Assembly (NCBI GenBank): GCA_020848275.1
Contig: JADLAK010000036.1
Location: forward strand, 96,271 to 160,270
From: Planctomycetota bacterium
Lineage (GTDB): Bacteria; Planctomycetota; UBA8742; UBA2392
Direction of reading: 5' to 3'
DNA: 64,000 nucleotides
Part shown: piece after piece, positions 28,313 to 36,811 of the stretch
Numbering within the stretch: position 1 is the first letter of the stretch
How the letters are laid out: each line of letters starts with the position of its first letter
Position numbers and translations under genes: made by a program
Notes under the pieces: model-generated
Seen by the model: the letters and a program-made list of their open reading frames with translations, nothing else
Database searches by the model: none
Told to the model about the DNA's origin: nothing

Positions 28313-30508
28313 ATGCGTTCAAACATGGTGCGTTGGGGTATCGGTGCGGCGAGTTTAATCATCGCGGTCGTTGCGGCGCTCACGTTGCAGGGAGGGTCGG
28401 TGCGCGCGGCCGACAGCGCAAACCTGACTGAAAAGGTAACGCCGGGCCTGGTGCGCATGTTCACGGCCAAGCGCATGATCAAGTTTGAAATGTCCCAGTG
28501 GGTGATGGAGGACTACAAGACCAAGACCACGGGCGAAGCCACGCGCGACTATGTCGCCCACGACTGGTTCACCCATGTCTCCAACGGCGTGCCGACCGAA
28601 ATCGTGCGCAGCTACGAGGCCATTACCGGCAAAGAGAAAACCAAAAGCGGCGACATGGATGCCATCGAGCTTGATGCCGTCGACAGCCGCGCCAACAACA
28701 CCATCGCCATCAATATCAGCGGCGGCAAACGCACCCTCAAGGGCGAAGCGGGCCCCGCGATGCAGGAAAAGGACACGGCCAATGCGCTGGCGGATCTCTC
28801 GCCGCGGCTGCTTCCCGGCAAAACTGTCAGCGTCGGCGACAAGTGGTCGGTGCCGGCCGATAACCTGAGCGTGCCCTATGGCTGCGCAGGCGGCGAGGTG
28901 ATCAAAAGCGCCGATTGCACCGTCGAACTGAAGTCCTTCGCCGAGGAAAACGGCCAGCGTGCGGCGATCCTCGCCATTGGCTGCAAGATGACGACCTACC
29001 TCGAGATCATCAATCCCTACGACGACAACGCGTCGACGAAGATGACAACCGAATGGGAAATCGGCGGCGAAGCCGCCGTCGACCCGGACGACGGGCGTCT
29101 GCTGGCGCTGGCGCTCCAAAGCAAGGGCACGGCCACCGGCAAAATGGGCGGCATGAACTGCAGTATCAGCGGCGAAAGCTTCGAACGCAACGATTACACC
29201 TACGGCGTAGTCACCGATAACCCCGTCGACAACGGCTCCGAGGGTCCCGACAGCGTCAAGGAAACCTACACCGCCAAACTCGGCAAAATCGCGGAGGGGC
29301 ACATCGTGATCGCCCGAAACGACGGCACGACCAGCCGCTTGCAGGTATTCGACCCGTCCACGGGCAAAATCGTCAAGACGCTGTGCGCGCTGCCCAAGGG
29401 GATAATGATCGACGACCTCGCGATAAACGCCGCGCGCGACAAAATTGCGTTCGTTTCGACGGGAAACAGCGAAATATCCATTGCCGACGCCAACGTGTTC
29501 ACTTTCGAGACCGCCACGGCCAAGATCAACCAGATCACGCCCGAGTGGGCGACCGGCGACGGGCTTGCCACGGCGTTGAAGTCCGAAAAAACCGGCACGA
29601 TCACGGGCCGCCTGGTCTGGCGCGACACCGAGGAAAACCGCGACCGCAGCGACGGCCTGAACATCGGCGCCGTGCGTGTGGACCACACGTTGTGCTTCTC
29701 GACCATCGGCAGCGATGGCCGCTTCGAGATCAAGGACGTCCCGGTCGGCGCCAGCTTGTTCGTTTATGCCTGGGCGCGCCTGCCAAACTTCAAAAACGGC
29801 AAACCCCGGCACATCCTCAGCAACACGGCAACGGGTAATACCGTGCTGATCATGCCCGAGGGAAACAAGGACATCGGTGATCTGCAGATCGCGCCGCCGA
29901 TCGTCGACCAGGGTTACATGAACCCGACATTTGCGGGCGACAGCCTGTGGTGCAACCACACCGGCTTTTCGACCAGCTACCGCGTCGGCCTGGGCAAGCG
30001 CGAATGGAAGCAATTCCCCTTCGGCACGCAGGTGCAGTCCGGCGCGCTGTCTATCAGCAGCGACGGCAAGCAGCTTTGCATGGTCACGGACGGCTCGCTG
30101 CGCTTCTTCGACACCGGCAGCGGCAGTGAAATCTGGAGCACCGGCGTCGCGGCCAAGGTCGGCTATAATTCGAGTTCCGCGTGGCTGCCCGGCGATCACG
30201 GCTGCGTGGTTAGCGGCAACATCGACGGCTTCTATGGATCGGGCAAGTTCGGCGTGCCGGTCCTGTTGTACGCAAACACCGACAAAAAGAGCCTCGTGTT
30301 TGCCCGCAAGTGGCCGCAGTTCACGGGCAGCGAGATGAAATCGGTCGCCGTTGCCGGCGCCGATGTCGCTTACTTCGTGCTGCACACGCCCGATGTCGCC
30401 AAAAACGTCACCTACGGCAACCTCTTCAAGTGGGACGCCAACACCAACATCGTCACGCGCCTGACCAGCCTCAACGACGTCATCAGTGTCGCGGCGCTTG
30501 GACGATAA
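28313..30508 (+). CDS. Large secreted protein of unknown function
   Basis: Start at ATG 28313 with AAGGAG six bases upstream. The 731-residue product has a Sec signal peptide ('ASLIIAVVAALTLQG', cleavage near 'VRAA'). Residues 35-300 form a beta-rich domain with 'LSPRLLPGKTVSVGDKWSVP', resembling secreted proteins that test a stress or lipid threshold, but I cannot name the family. Residues 330-720 look like irregular beta-propeller blades ('VIARNDGTTSRLQVFDPSTG', 'ALSISSDGKQLCMVTDG'), interrupted near 440-530 by a segment resembling a carboxypeptidase-regulatory/CNA-B-like fold ('GTITGRLVW ... GRFEIKDVPVGASLFVYAW'). Four bases separate it from the next gene, suggesting co-transcription. Confidence 0.75.
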   Translation: MRSNMVRWGIGAASLIIAVVAALTLQGGSVRAADSANLTEKVTPGLVRMFTAKRMIKFEMSQWVMEDYKTKTTGEATRDYVAHDWFTHVSNGVPTEIVRSYEAITGKEKTKSGDMDAIELDAVDSRANNTIAINISGGKRTLKGEAGPAMQEKDTANALADLSPRLLPGKTVSVGDKWSVPADNLSVPYGCAGGEVIKSADCTVELKSFAEENGQRAAILAIGCKMTTYLEIINPYDDNASTKMTTEWEIGGEAAVDPDDGRLLALALQSKGTATGKMGGMNCSISGESFERNDYTYGVVTDNPVDNGSEGPDSVKETYTAKLGKIAEGHIVIARNDGTTSRLQVFDPSTGKIVKTLCALPKGIMIDDLAINAARDKIAFVSTGNSEISIADANVFTFETATAKINQITPEWATGDGLATALKSEKTGTITGRLVWRDTEENRDRSDGLNIGAVRVDHTLCFSTIGSDGRFEIKDVPVGASLFVYAWARLPNFKNGKPRHILSNTATGNTVLIMPEGNKDIGDLQIAPPIVDQGYMNPTFAGDSLWCNHTGFSTSYRVGLGKREWKQFPFGTQVQSGALSISSDGKQLCMVTDGSLRFFDTGSGSEIWSTGVAAKVGYNSSSAWLPGDHGCVVSGNIDGFYGSGKFGVPVLLYANTDKKSLVFARKWPQFTGSEMKSVAVAGADVAYFVLHTPDVAKNVTYGNLFKWDANTNIVTRLTSLNDVISVAALGR

Positions 30509-30511
30509 ATC

Positions 30512-31216
30512 GTGGACATCGCCTGCAAGCGTTGCGGCGCCGCCCTCACGGTAAAGGACATACGGCCGGACCAGAACCTGGCCGTATGTTCCTATTGCGG
30601 CGCCGTGATGCGCTTTGCTTCGCCGCAGGCGGGGGTTCAGACTGCCCGCCCGGCCGTCCCGATGCCCGAGAAATTCAAGTTTGAGCGCGGGGCCGGCGGC
30701 ATCAGTTGGACCTGGCGCTGGTTTTCGCCGGTATTCCTGTTCCTGGTTTTCTTCTGTATCGCTTGGGACAGCTTTCTCTTGTTCTGGTACGGCGTGGGCA
30801 TCGTCGGCGCGGGACAAATGGGCGCCGGCGCGATTATCATGTTCGTGTTTCCCGTCGCGCACGTTGCCGTCGGCGTCTTTCTCACTTACTACACGATTTG
30901 CGGGTTTGTGAACTCGACGACGGTTTCGGTGTCGTCGCGCGAGATCAGCGTCAAGCACGCACCGCTGCCATGGAAGGGGCAGATGACCGTAACCTGCGGC
31001 GACATCAAGCAGTTGTTCAGCGAGATGAAAACGCACCAGAGCAAGAACGGCCAGACCTTCAGCTATAACGTCAACTTTGTCACCCGTGACGGCCGCAAGA
31101 AAACGCTGCTGTCGGGCCTGCAGGAGGCGGACCAGGCGCTTTACGTCGAGCAGCAGATCGAGCAATACCTCGGCATCAAGGACTCGCCAGTGGCCGGCGA
31201 ATTGCCGCGCAACTAA
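30512..31216 (+). CDS. Zinc-ribbon membrane protein
   Basis: A 234-residue protein starting at GTG 30512, three bases after the previous stop. The N-terminus is a zinc ribbon, C-x2-C ... C-x2-C ('ACKRCGAAL' and 'VCSYCGAVM'). Two membrane segments follow ('FSPVFLFLVFFCIAWDSFLLF' and 'IIMFVFPVAHVAVGVFLTYY', blocks approximate). The C-terminal 90 residues are a beta-rich soluble part ('TTVSVSSREISVKHAPLPW', 'DIKQLFSEM') resembling membrane-associated PH-like domains. Function unknown; probably operonic with the preceding secreted protein. Confidence 0.72.
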   Translation: MDIACKRCGAALTVKDIRPDQNLAVCSYCGAVMRFASPQAGVQTARPAVPMPEKFKFERGAGGISWTWRWFSPVFLFLVFFCIAWDSFLLFWYGVGIVGAGQMGAGAIIMFVFPVAHVAVGVFLTYYTICGFVNSTTVSVSSREISVKHAPLPWKGQMTVTCGDIKQLFSEMKTHQSKNGQTFSYNVNFVTRDGRKKTLLSGLQEADQALYVEQQIEQYLGIKDSPVAGELPRN

Positions 31217-31337
31217 ACATCGTATGGGCCCGCCGGTTGATACCGTTACGCGAGGCGTCGAGCTTTGGGCGGGTTTTTCTGGGCGGCGTCGCGTGCAGCC
31301 CCGTTATCATCGCGGCCCGGGCAAATCGGGGGAGACC

Positions 31338-33227
31338 ATGAAATTTACGGCAACTTTGCGGCTGCTGGTCGCTATGGCCGCTATCGTCCTGGTTTCACAG
31401 GTGGCGGGCGCGGACGTTTCGCCGCCCCAACTCGTGTCAGCGGCGGATGACTCTTACGCGGAGGGAGTGCGGCTGGAGGGCGAGGGCAAGCTCGAGGACG
31501 CGCTCGATGCCTACAACCGCGCGATCAAGCTCGATCCCAAACATGCGCTGGCGCACAACGGCCGCGGCGTGCTGCATGTTCGCGCCTCGCGATTTGCCGA
31601 GGCGCTCAAGGACTTCAACAAGGCCATCGAGCTCGACGACAAGGTGGCTACTTTCTGGAGCAACCGCGCCAGCCTGCGCTCGGAGCAAGGGCGGCTCGAT
31701 GACGCCCTGGCGGACGCGCGCCAGGCGGTGAAGCTTGGCCCGGGCGACGGCGGGGCGCGTTATCGCCTCGCGGAAGTGCTGCTGTCGCTGGGCGAACTCC
31801 ATGAAGCCGAGACGGAGCGCGCCGAGGGCGTGCGCCTGGGCGGCGAAAAATCGTGGGGTGAATTCCTGCGCGGCCGCCTCGCCTCTGAGCGAGGCGATAA
31901 CGAGGAGGCGCTGGAGTGCTTCAACACCCTGCTGAAGAAGACCCCCGGCGACGTCGATGTGCTGGTCACCCGCGCAGCATTGTATTGCGACCTCGGCAAG
32001 TTCGAGGAAGCGGCCGCAGATTGCCGCGCGGCGCTTGCCTCGTACCCCGACCATCAGACTGCGCACAACAACCTTGCAATGGCGCTCAACTCGCTGGGCG
32101 AAAACGACGAGGCGCTCGATCACATTAACCTCGCCATCAAGCGCGTGGCGACGTCGCCGCGATTTCTCACCAACCGCGCCATCATTTACAAGGACATGTG
32201 GGAGCACGAGAAGGCGCTGGCCGATTGCGATGCGGCATTGAAGATGCAACCGGCGTTCATCGATGCGATCATCACCCGCGCGGAGATTTTCTACGACCAG
32301 GACGAAAACGAAAAGGCGCTGCAGGAAGTCGCGCGCGCCCTGAAGCTTAACCCGAAGTCCGTCGATGCGCTGATGTTGCGCGGGCGCATCCACTATGACG
32401 GCGGCGATTACAAGGACGCCGTTGAAGACTATAGCGCCGTGGTCAAGCTTGACGCCTCGCGTGCGGTCGCCTTCAGCTCCCGCGGACTGCTGTACATGTA
32501 TTTGTCCGAATGGGACAAGTCGATCGCCGATTACACCGCCGCCATCAAGCTTGATCCCGGGGTTGCGGTGCTGCACAGCAACCGTGGCAACGTCTATCGC
32601 GAAAGCGGCCGGCACGAGCTTGCTCTTTCGGACTACGCCCGGTCGCTGGCGCTTGACAGCGAATACACCAACGCGCTTTCAGGCCGCGCCGAAGTCTACC
32701 GGCGCACCGGCAAACTGGCCGAAGCGGCGGCAGACATCGATCTTGCGCTGAAGCAAACGCCCTACGACGGCGACGTCCTGGCGCTCCGCGGCGCCATCAA
32801 TCGCCAACGCAAGGAATTCGACGCGGCGGTCGAGGACTATTCGATGGCCTACGGCATCAACCGCGACAACTGTTTTGCGCTGCTGGGCCGTGCGGCGGCC
32901 TATGTGGGCAAGTCGAATTTCTCGCGCGCCGAGTCGGACTGTAATGCCGCGGCCAAGTTGCTTGAAGAGCAAGCCAGGGAACCCTCCTCGACGGACATCG
33001 ATGGCCAGGCCGACTACCGCCTCGCGTGCGTCCACGCCATGCTGGCCGAGGCGCACGCCGACGACGCATCCGGAAAATTGGCGAAGGCCGACCGCGAAAA
33101 GGCGCTTGAGTATCTAACCGCGGCGGTGAAGAAGGGTTATCGCTGGCTGGAGATGTTCAAACACGACCTGGACCTGCGTGCGCTTCGAAATGAAGCCCGG
33201 TTCAAGGATTTGATTGCCGGCAAGTAA
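31338..33227 (+). CDS. Secreted TPR-repeat protein
   Basis: Start at ATG 31338 with GGGGGAG upstream; the frame is open from 31077 but that part overlaps the previous gene. The 629-residue product has a signal peptide ('LLVAMAAIVLVSQVAGA') and then about fifteen tetratricopeptide repeats covering nearly the whole protein. Typical blades read 'ALDAYNRAIKLDPKHALAHN', 'ALKDFNKAIELD' and 'AIKLDPGVAVLHSNRG'. TPR arrays are protein-binding scaffolds. A short C-terminal region ('YLTAAVKKGYRWLEMFKHD', 'LRALRNEARFKDLIAGK') matches the usual ending of such secreted TPR proteins. Partner unknown. Confidence 0.88.
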   Translation: MKFTATLRLLVAMAAIVLVSQVAGADVSPPQLVSAADDSYAEGVRLEGEGKLEDALDAYNRAIKLDPKHALAHNGRGVLHVRASRFAEALKDFNKAIELDDKVATFWSNRASLRSEQGRLDDALADARQAVKLGPGDGGARYRLAEVLLSLGELHEAETERAEGVRLGGEKSWGEFLRGRLASERGDNEEALECFNTLLKKTPGDVDVLVTRAALYCDLGKFEEAAADCRAALASYPDHQTAHNNLAMALNSLGENDEALDHINLAIKRVATSPRFLTNRAIIYKDMWEHEKALADCDAALKMQPAFIDAIITRAEIFYDQDENEKALQEVARALKLNPKSVDALMLRGRIHYDGGDYKDAVEDYSAVVKLDASRAVAFSSRGLLYMYLSEWDKSIADYTAAIKLDPGVAVLHSNRGNVYRESGRHELALSDYARSLALDSEYTNALSGRAEVYRRTGKLAEAAADIDLALKQTPYDGDVLALRGAINRQRKEFDAAVEDYSMAYGINRDNCFALLGRAAAYVGKSNFSRAESDCNAAAKLLEEQAREPSSTDIDGQADYRLACVHAMLAEAHADDASGKLAKADREKALEYLTAAVKKGYRWLEMFKHDLDLRALRNEARFKDLIAGK

Positions 33228-33244
33228 CGCCACACGCCGCTGAG

Positions 33245-33865
33245 TCAGTTCCCCAACAAATCGGTAATGTCGGTGACGTAAGGGTCGAGCGCGGGAACAT
33301 GAACGACCGGCTTGTTCATCACGGTTTCGGCCCAGCTTTTGTCTGAGAACATCACGTCCGCAGCACTCGCGCTGAGCGCGTAGTCCTGCAGCGTCAGGTT
33401 GAACCCCTTGGCGTCGGCGTATTTGACGGCCTTGTCGAGCACCAGTTGCAGAACCTCCGCCAGGTACATGTCGCGTATCTCGGCCATGTTGTGTTTATAG
33501 AACTCGTCGGCGAACTCAATCTCCTGCTCTTTGGCTTTGACATGCACTTCCAGCACGCGATCTGAACCGTCGTCTTTTCGCTTCGCGTCCTCAAGTTGAG
33601 ATTTGAGGTCATTGAGTTCGTACTTTCGTTTGCGTCTTTCGGCGTTCAACGCCGCCTGGTGCTTTTCGTAATCGACCTTACGTTGCGAAAAAAGCTTCGT
33701 GCGTCTGGAGGCACGTTCGAGATTCACCAGTGCAATTTTGATCGGCGCGGCCGGCGCGGCGGCTACGGGGGTCGCGTTGGTGATCAGCAAACCGCCGATA
33801 AGCACGCCGACGAGCCCAAAAACGCACGACGACACCATCACCAGCACCCACGCCAGTTTGGTCAT
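33245..33865 (-). CDS. OmpH/Skp-like periplasmic chaperone
   Basis: A 206-residue protein with an N-terminal membrane or signal segment ('GLVGVLIGGLLITNATPVAAA') followed by 'KIALVNLERASRRTKLF', the OmpH family opening strand. A long, highly charged coiled coil (residues about 60-145) forms the Skp-like tentacles, and 'VLQLVLDKAVKYADAKGFNLTL' fits the returning helix and strand. Skp-type proteins hold unfolded outer-membrane proteins. GGGAG precedes the ATG by 7 bases. It lies downstream of citrate synthase but beyond a strong terminator, so it is probably transcribed separately. A C-terminal extension of about 40 residues is not typical. Confidence 0.8.
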   Translation of the reverse strand: MTKLAWVLVMVSSCVFGLVGVLIGGLLITNATPVAAAPAAPIKIALVNLERASRRTKLFSQRKVDYEKHQAALNAERRKRKYELNDLKSQLEDAKRKDDGSDRVLEVHVKAKEQEIEFADEFYKHNMAEIRDMYLAEVLQLVLDKAVKYADAKGFNLTLQDYALSASAADVMFSDKSWAETVMNKPVVHVPALDPYVTDITDLLGN

Positions 33866-33886
33866 GTTCGTTCTCCCGGGAAAGAA

Positions 33887-33913
33887 AGCAGCCGCGATTT
33901 GATCGCGGCTGCT
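33887..33913 (-). terminator. Rho-independent terminator of citrate synthase
   Basis: On the minus strand a perfect 12-bp stem AGCAGCCGCGAT/ATCGCGGCTGCT with a 3-base loop is followed by TTCTTTC. It lies 20 bp after the citrate synthase stop and just before the OmpH-like gene. It is the clearest intrinsic terminator in the window. Confidence 0.85.
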
Positions 33914-33932
33914 TGATCGCCTTCTTTGAAGT

Positions 33933-35090
33933 CTAGCGTTTGTCGAGCGGAATAAACGGCGCGTCCATCACGCCGATGTAGGCGCAATCGGGCCGGATCA
34001 GCCGGTTGTGCGACTGCTGCTCCATCACGTGCGCGCACCAGCCCGCCACGCGCGAAACCGCGAAGATCGGCGTGAAGATTTCCGGCGGCAGGCCCATCGT
34101 GTAGTAGGTGCTGGCCGAATAGAAATCGACGTTGGGATACAGCGGCTTTTCGCGCGTCTTCATCATCGCTTCGATCTTGACGCTCATGTCAAACCACTTC
34201 GTGACGCCGTGTTCCTTGCCGCTCTTTTCGCTGTACTTCTTTAGCACGACCGCGCGCGGGTCCAGCGTCTTGTAAACGCGGTGGCCAAAGCCCATCAGTC
34301 TGAAACCCTTCTCCTTGAACTTCTCGTTCAGCCAGGGCTCGACCTTGCTCACGTCGCCAATCTCGACCAGCGTCTTGATCACGCCCTCGTTGGCGCCGCC
34401 GTGCAGCGGTCCCTTGAGCGCGCCAATGGCGCCCGTGACCGCCGAATACATGTCCGACAGCGTCGCCGCAATCACGCGTGCGGTAAATGTGCTGGCATTG
34501 AAACTGTGCTCGGCGTGCAGCACCAGCGCGACGTCCATGGTTTTCGCCGCACTCGGGCCTGGCTCCTTGCCGTGCAGCAGGAACAGGAAGTTGCTGGCAT
34601 GGCCAAGCTTGGGGTTGGGTTTATTCGGCGCTTCGCCACGGCGATTGCGGTAATCAGCGGCGACGATTTCCGGGAACAGCGCGGTCAGGCGGATCGACTT
34701 GCGATAACGCCCTTCGGGCGTGTCGTCGTTTGGTTTTGGATCGCTAAGCGCAAGCTGGCTCACGCAGGTGCGCAGCACATCCATCGGGATGCTGGACTTA
34801 GGCGCGTGTTTGATGGTCTCGAACACTTCGGCCGGCAGGCCGCGTGCGGCGACGAGGTCGGTGCTGATCTTGGCGAGTTCGGCCTTGTTGGGCAGCTTGC
34901 CGTTGAGCAGCAGGTAGACGATTTCCTCGTAGCTGCAATTTTCGGCGAGATCGTGGATGTTGTAGCCGTAGTAGAGCAGCTTGGGCGCAACTCCATCGAT
35001 GAAACAGATCTTGGATTCGTCCACTACAACGTCCTGGAGTCCAAGGGCGATCTGCAAACGCCCGCTGCTGAAGTTCTCTGGAGTACTCAT
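33933..35090 (-). CDS. gltA: Citrate synthase (type II-like/2-methylcitrate synthase family)
   Basis: A 385-residue enzyme condensing oxaloacetate with acetyl-CoA; at this length it belongs to the shorter CitZ/PrpC-like group, so activity on propionyl-CoA is possible. Catalytic residues are visible: H230 in 'GPLHGGANE', H270 in 'GFGHRVYK' and D322 in 'NVDFYSAS'; 'LHAEHSFNASTF' is also conserved. The ATG at 35090 follows AGGG by 6 bases. It is divergent from pyrH across 201 bp and closed by a strong terminator. No aconitase or prp gene is nearby, which favours a plain TCA-cycle role. Confidence 0.93.
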   Translation of the reverse strand: MSTPENFSSGRLQIALGLQDVVVDESKICFIDGVAPKLLYYGYNIHDLAENCSYEEIVYLLLNGKLPNKAELAKISTDLVAARGLPAEVFETIKHAPKSSIPMDVLRTCVSQLALSDPKPNDDTPEGRYRKSIRLTALFPEIVAADYRNRRGEAPNKPNPKLGHASNFLFLLHGKEPGPSAAKTMDVALVLHAEHSFNASTFTARVIAATLSDMYSAVTGAIGALKGPLHGGANEGVIKTLVEIGDVSKVEPWLNEKFKEKGFRLMGFGHRVYKTLDPRAVVLKKYSEKSGKEHGVTKWFDMSVKIEAMMKTREKPLYPNVDFYSASTYYTMGLPPEIFTPIFAVSRVAGWCAHVMEQQSHNRLIRPDCAYIGVMDAPFIPLDKR

Positions 35091-35291
35091 GTCAAACCCT
35101 TGCCGTGGCCGCGTGTCTGTCTCGTGTTTAGTCCCATTCTAACCTGTCCGCAATGGGGTGTCGCGAATCTAGCCCACTGCGTGTGGAATCTTGACCGCCG
35201 GGTCAAAGGTGGCCAGGGTCTTGGGGTCGCTACGCCGGTGCGCGGGACACGCTTGTATCCCTTGCTATTGAGCGGTAGAACCGCAACCGCC

Positions 35292-36014
35292 ATGGGCCTC
35301 GAAAAGTGCAAGTTCAAGCGGCCGTTGATCAAGATTTCGGGCGAGGCGTTCTGCAAGCCCGGCGGCTTTGGCGTTGACGGCGACGAAGTGCTGGCGCTGG
35401 CGAAATCGATCAAGAAAGTCCACGAACTCGGCATCCAGCTCGCGGTCGTGGTCGGCGGCGGCAACTTTGTGCGCGGCGCGCAGCTCAATATCCCGCACAT
35501 CCAGCGCGCGACCGCCGACTACATGGGCATGCTCGCCACGGTGATGAACGCCATGGCGCTGCAGGACACCTGCGAAAGCATCGGCCTGGACACCCGCGTA
35601 CTCTCAAGCCTCGATGTGCCCAACGTCGCCGAGAAGTGGATTCGCCGCCGCGCCATGCGCCATTTGGAAAAGCGCCGCGTGGTGGTGATTGCCGCGGGCA
35701 CAGGCAACCCGCACTTCACCACTGACACAGCAGCGGCGCAGCGCGCGATCGAACTCAGTTGCGACGTGATTATGAAGGCGACGAAGGTCGACGGCGTCTA
35801 CGACAAAGACCCCATGAAGCACAAGGACGCAAAGAAGTTCGACCAGATCACCTATCTTGAGGCGTTGCAGAAGGGCCTGCGCTTCATGGATGCGACGGCG
35901 GTGGCGCTGTGCATGGAGCACCGAATGCCGCTGATGGTGATGGACATGAAGCGCGAGGGTGAAATTGAGCGTGCGATTTTGGGCAAGAAGGTCGGGACGC
36001 TGATCGAGGCGTAG
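35292..36014 (+). CDS. pyrH: UMP kinase
   Basis: A 240-residue amino-acid-kinase-family enzyme phosphorylating UMP to UDP. Start at ATG 35292; the open frame extends far upstream but that part is antisense to citrate synthase. Motifs: 'LIKISGEAF' (phosphate loop), 'LAVVVGGGNFVRG', 'ATADYMGMLATVMNAMALQD', 'VVIAAGTGNPHFTTDTAAAQRA' and 'ATKVDGVYDKDP'. It is the usual partner of frr, which follows after a 137-bp spacer packed with palindromic repeats. Secure. Confidence 0.97.
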   Translation: MGLEKCKFKRPLIKISGEAFCKPGGFGVDGDEVLALAKSIKKVHELGIQLAVVVGGGNFVRGAQLNIPHIQRATADYMGMLATVMNAMALQDTCESIGLDTRVLSSLDVPNVAEKWIRRRAMRHLEKRRVVVIAAGTGNPHFTTDTAAAQRAIELSCDVIMKATKVDGVYDKDPMKHKDAKKFDQITYLEALQKGLRFMDATAVALCMEHRMPLMVMDMKREGEIERAILGKKVGTLIEA

Positions 36015-36019
36015 TGACG

Positions 36020-36139
36020 TGGTGCGGGCGATCCGCCCGCATTTGTGAGACACGCGGGCCGGGCGCTCGCGCTACTGTGAGACACGCGGGCGAGGCGCCC
36101 GCGCTACTTTGAGGCACGCGGGCGAGGCGCCCGCGCCAC
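36020..36139. repeat. Three 32-bp tandem palindromic repeats between pyrH and frr
   Basis: Exact 32-bp period: 36044-36075, 36076-36107 and 36108-36139, each holding a GCGGGC...GCCCGC dyad and beginning TGTGAGACACGCGGGC or a close variant. A partial unit lies at 36020-36043. They end 2 bp before the frr Shine-Dalgarno AGGAG. Each unit can form a stem of about 7 bp in mRNA, so the array may affect pyrH-frr transcription or frr translation. Confidence 0.85.
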
Positions 36140-36151
36140 CAGGAGCAAGTC

Positions 36152-36718
36152 ATGGGTATCAGTGCGGCTGACATTCTCAAGACGGCGGAGGCGGCGATGA
36201 ACAAGGCCGTCACGCACCTGCAGGAGCAGTTCCGGGGCATCAGCGCCGGGCGCGCAAGCCCCGCGATGGTCGAGAACGTGAAGTTCGATTACTACGGCAC
36301 GCCCACGCCGCTGAAGGGCGCGGCGCAGATCGCGACGCCCGACGCCGGCACTATCACGATCAAACCCTTTGACATCAGCCAGGTGCGCGCGATTTCCAAG
36401 GCGATCATGGAAGCCAACATCGGCTTCACGCCGACCGACGACGGCAAGCAGGTGATCTGCCGCCTGCCGCAGATGACGACGGAAAACCGCCAGAAACTCG
36501 CAAAGCAGGTGAAGGAATTTGGCGAGGCGGCAAAGCTCCCGATTAAAAATGCCAGGCACGAGGCTTTAAAACACGGCGAGGCGAGCCAGAAGGACGCGAC
36601 GCTGACGGAAGACACGCACCGCAAGCTCAAGGACGACGTCCAGAAGCTGACGGACAAGTACAACAAGCAGCTCGAAGAGGTCCTCAAGAAGAAGACGGAA
36701 GAGGTACTCAAGGCTTAG
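36152..36718 (+). CDS. frr: Ribosome recycling factor
   Basis: A 188-residue factor that, with EF-G, splits post-termination ribosomes. Start at ATG 36152 with AGGAG 6 bases upstream. Recognisable blocks: 'HLQEQFRGISAGRASPAMVENVKFDYYG', 'QIATPDAGTITIKPFD', 'IGFTPTDDGKQVICRLPQMTTENR' (shown by parts) and a C-terminal three-helix bundle ending 'EEVLKA'. Gene order pyrH-frr is conserved across bacteria. Secure. Confidence 0.97.
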   Translation: MGISAADILKTAEAAMNKAVTHLQEQFRGISAGRASPAMVENVKFDYYGTPTPLKGAAQIATPDAGTITIKPFDISQVRAISKAIMEANIGFTPTDDGKQVICRLPQMTTENRQKLAKQVKEFGEAAKLPIKNARHEALKHGEASQKDATLTEDTHRKLKDDVQKLTDKYNKQLEEVLKKKTEEVLKA

Positions 36719-36741
36719 CGTGGCGTGGGCCTCTGGCCCGC

Positions 36742-36768
36742 GGTGGCGAGCCCAGAGGGCTCGCCACC
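36742..36768. terminator. Strong hairpin after frr
   Basis: A perfect 12-bp stem GGTGGCGAGCCC/GGGCTCGCCACC with an AGA loop lies 24 bp after the frr stop, preceded by the palindrome GTGGGCCTCTGGCCCGC. No T-run follows. Confidence 0.6.
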
Positions 36769-36811
36769 ATCCGTTACAGGTCAGCAATTCGCTTCCCGGA
36801 GATTTTTCAAT

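Noticed and set aside
28355..31165. A 936-codon open frame on the minus strand opposite the secreted protein and zinc-ribbon genes
   Set aside because: GC-rich antisense shadow: Arg/Ala/Val/His-rich translation without domains, while the plus strand has signal peptides, Shine-Dalgarno sites and recognisable folds.
34281..35291. A 337-codon N-terminal extension of pyrH
   Set aside because: It is antisense to citrate synthase, and UMP kinase is complete from ATG 35292.
36044..36139. CRISPR-like array
   Set aside because: The 32-bp units are directly adjacent with no spacers, contain GC palindromes, and match dispersed intergenic repeats; no cas gene is present.
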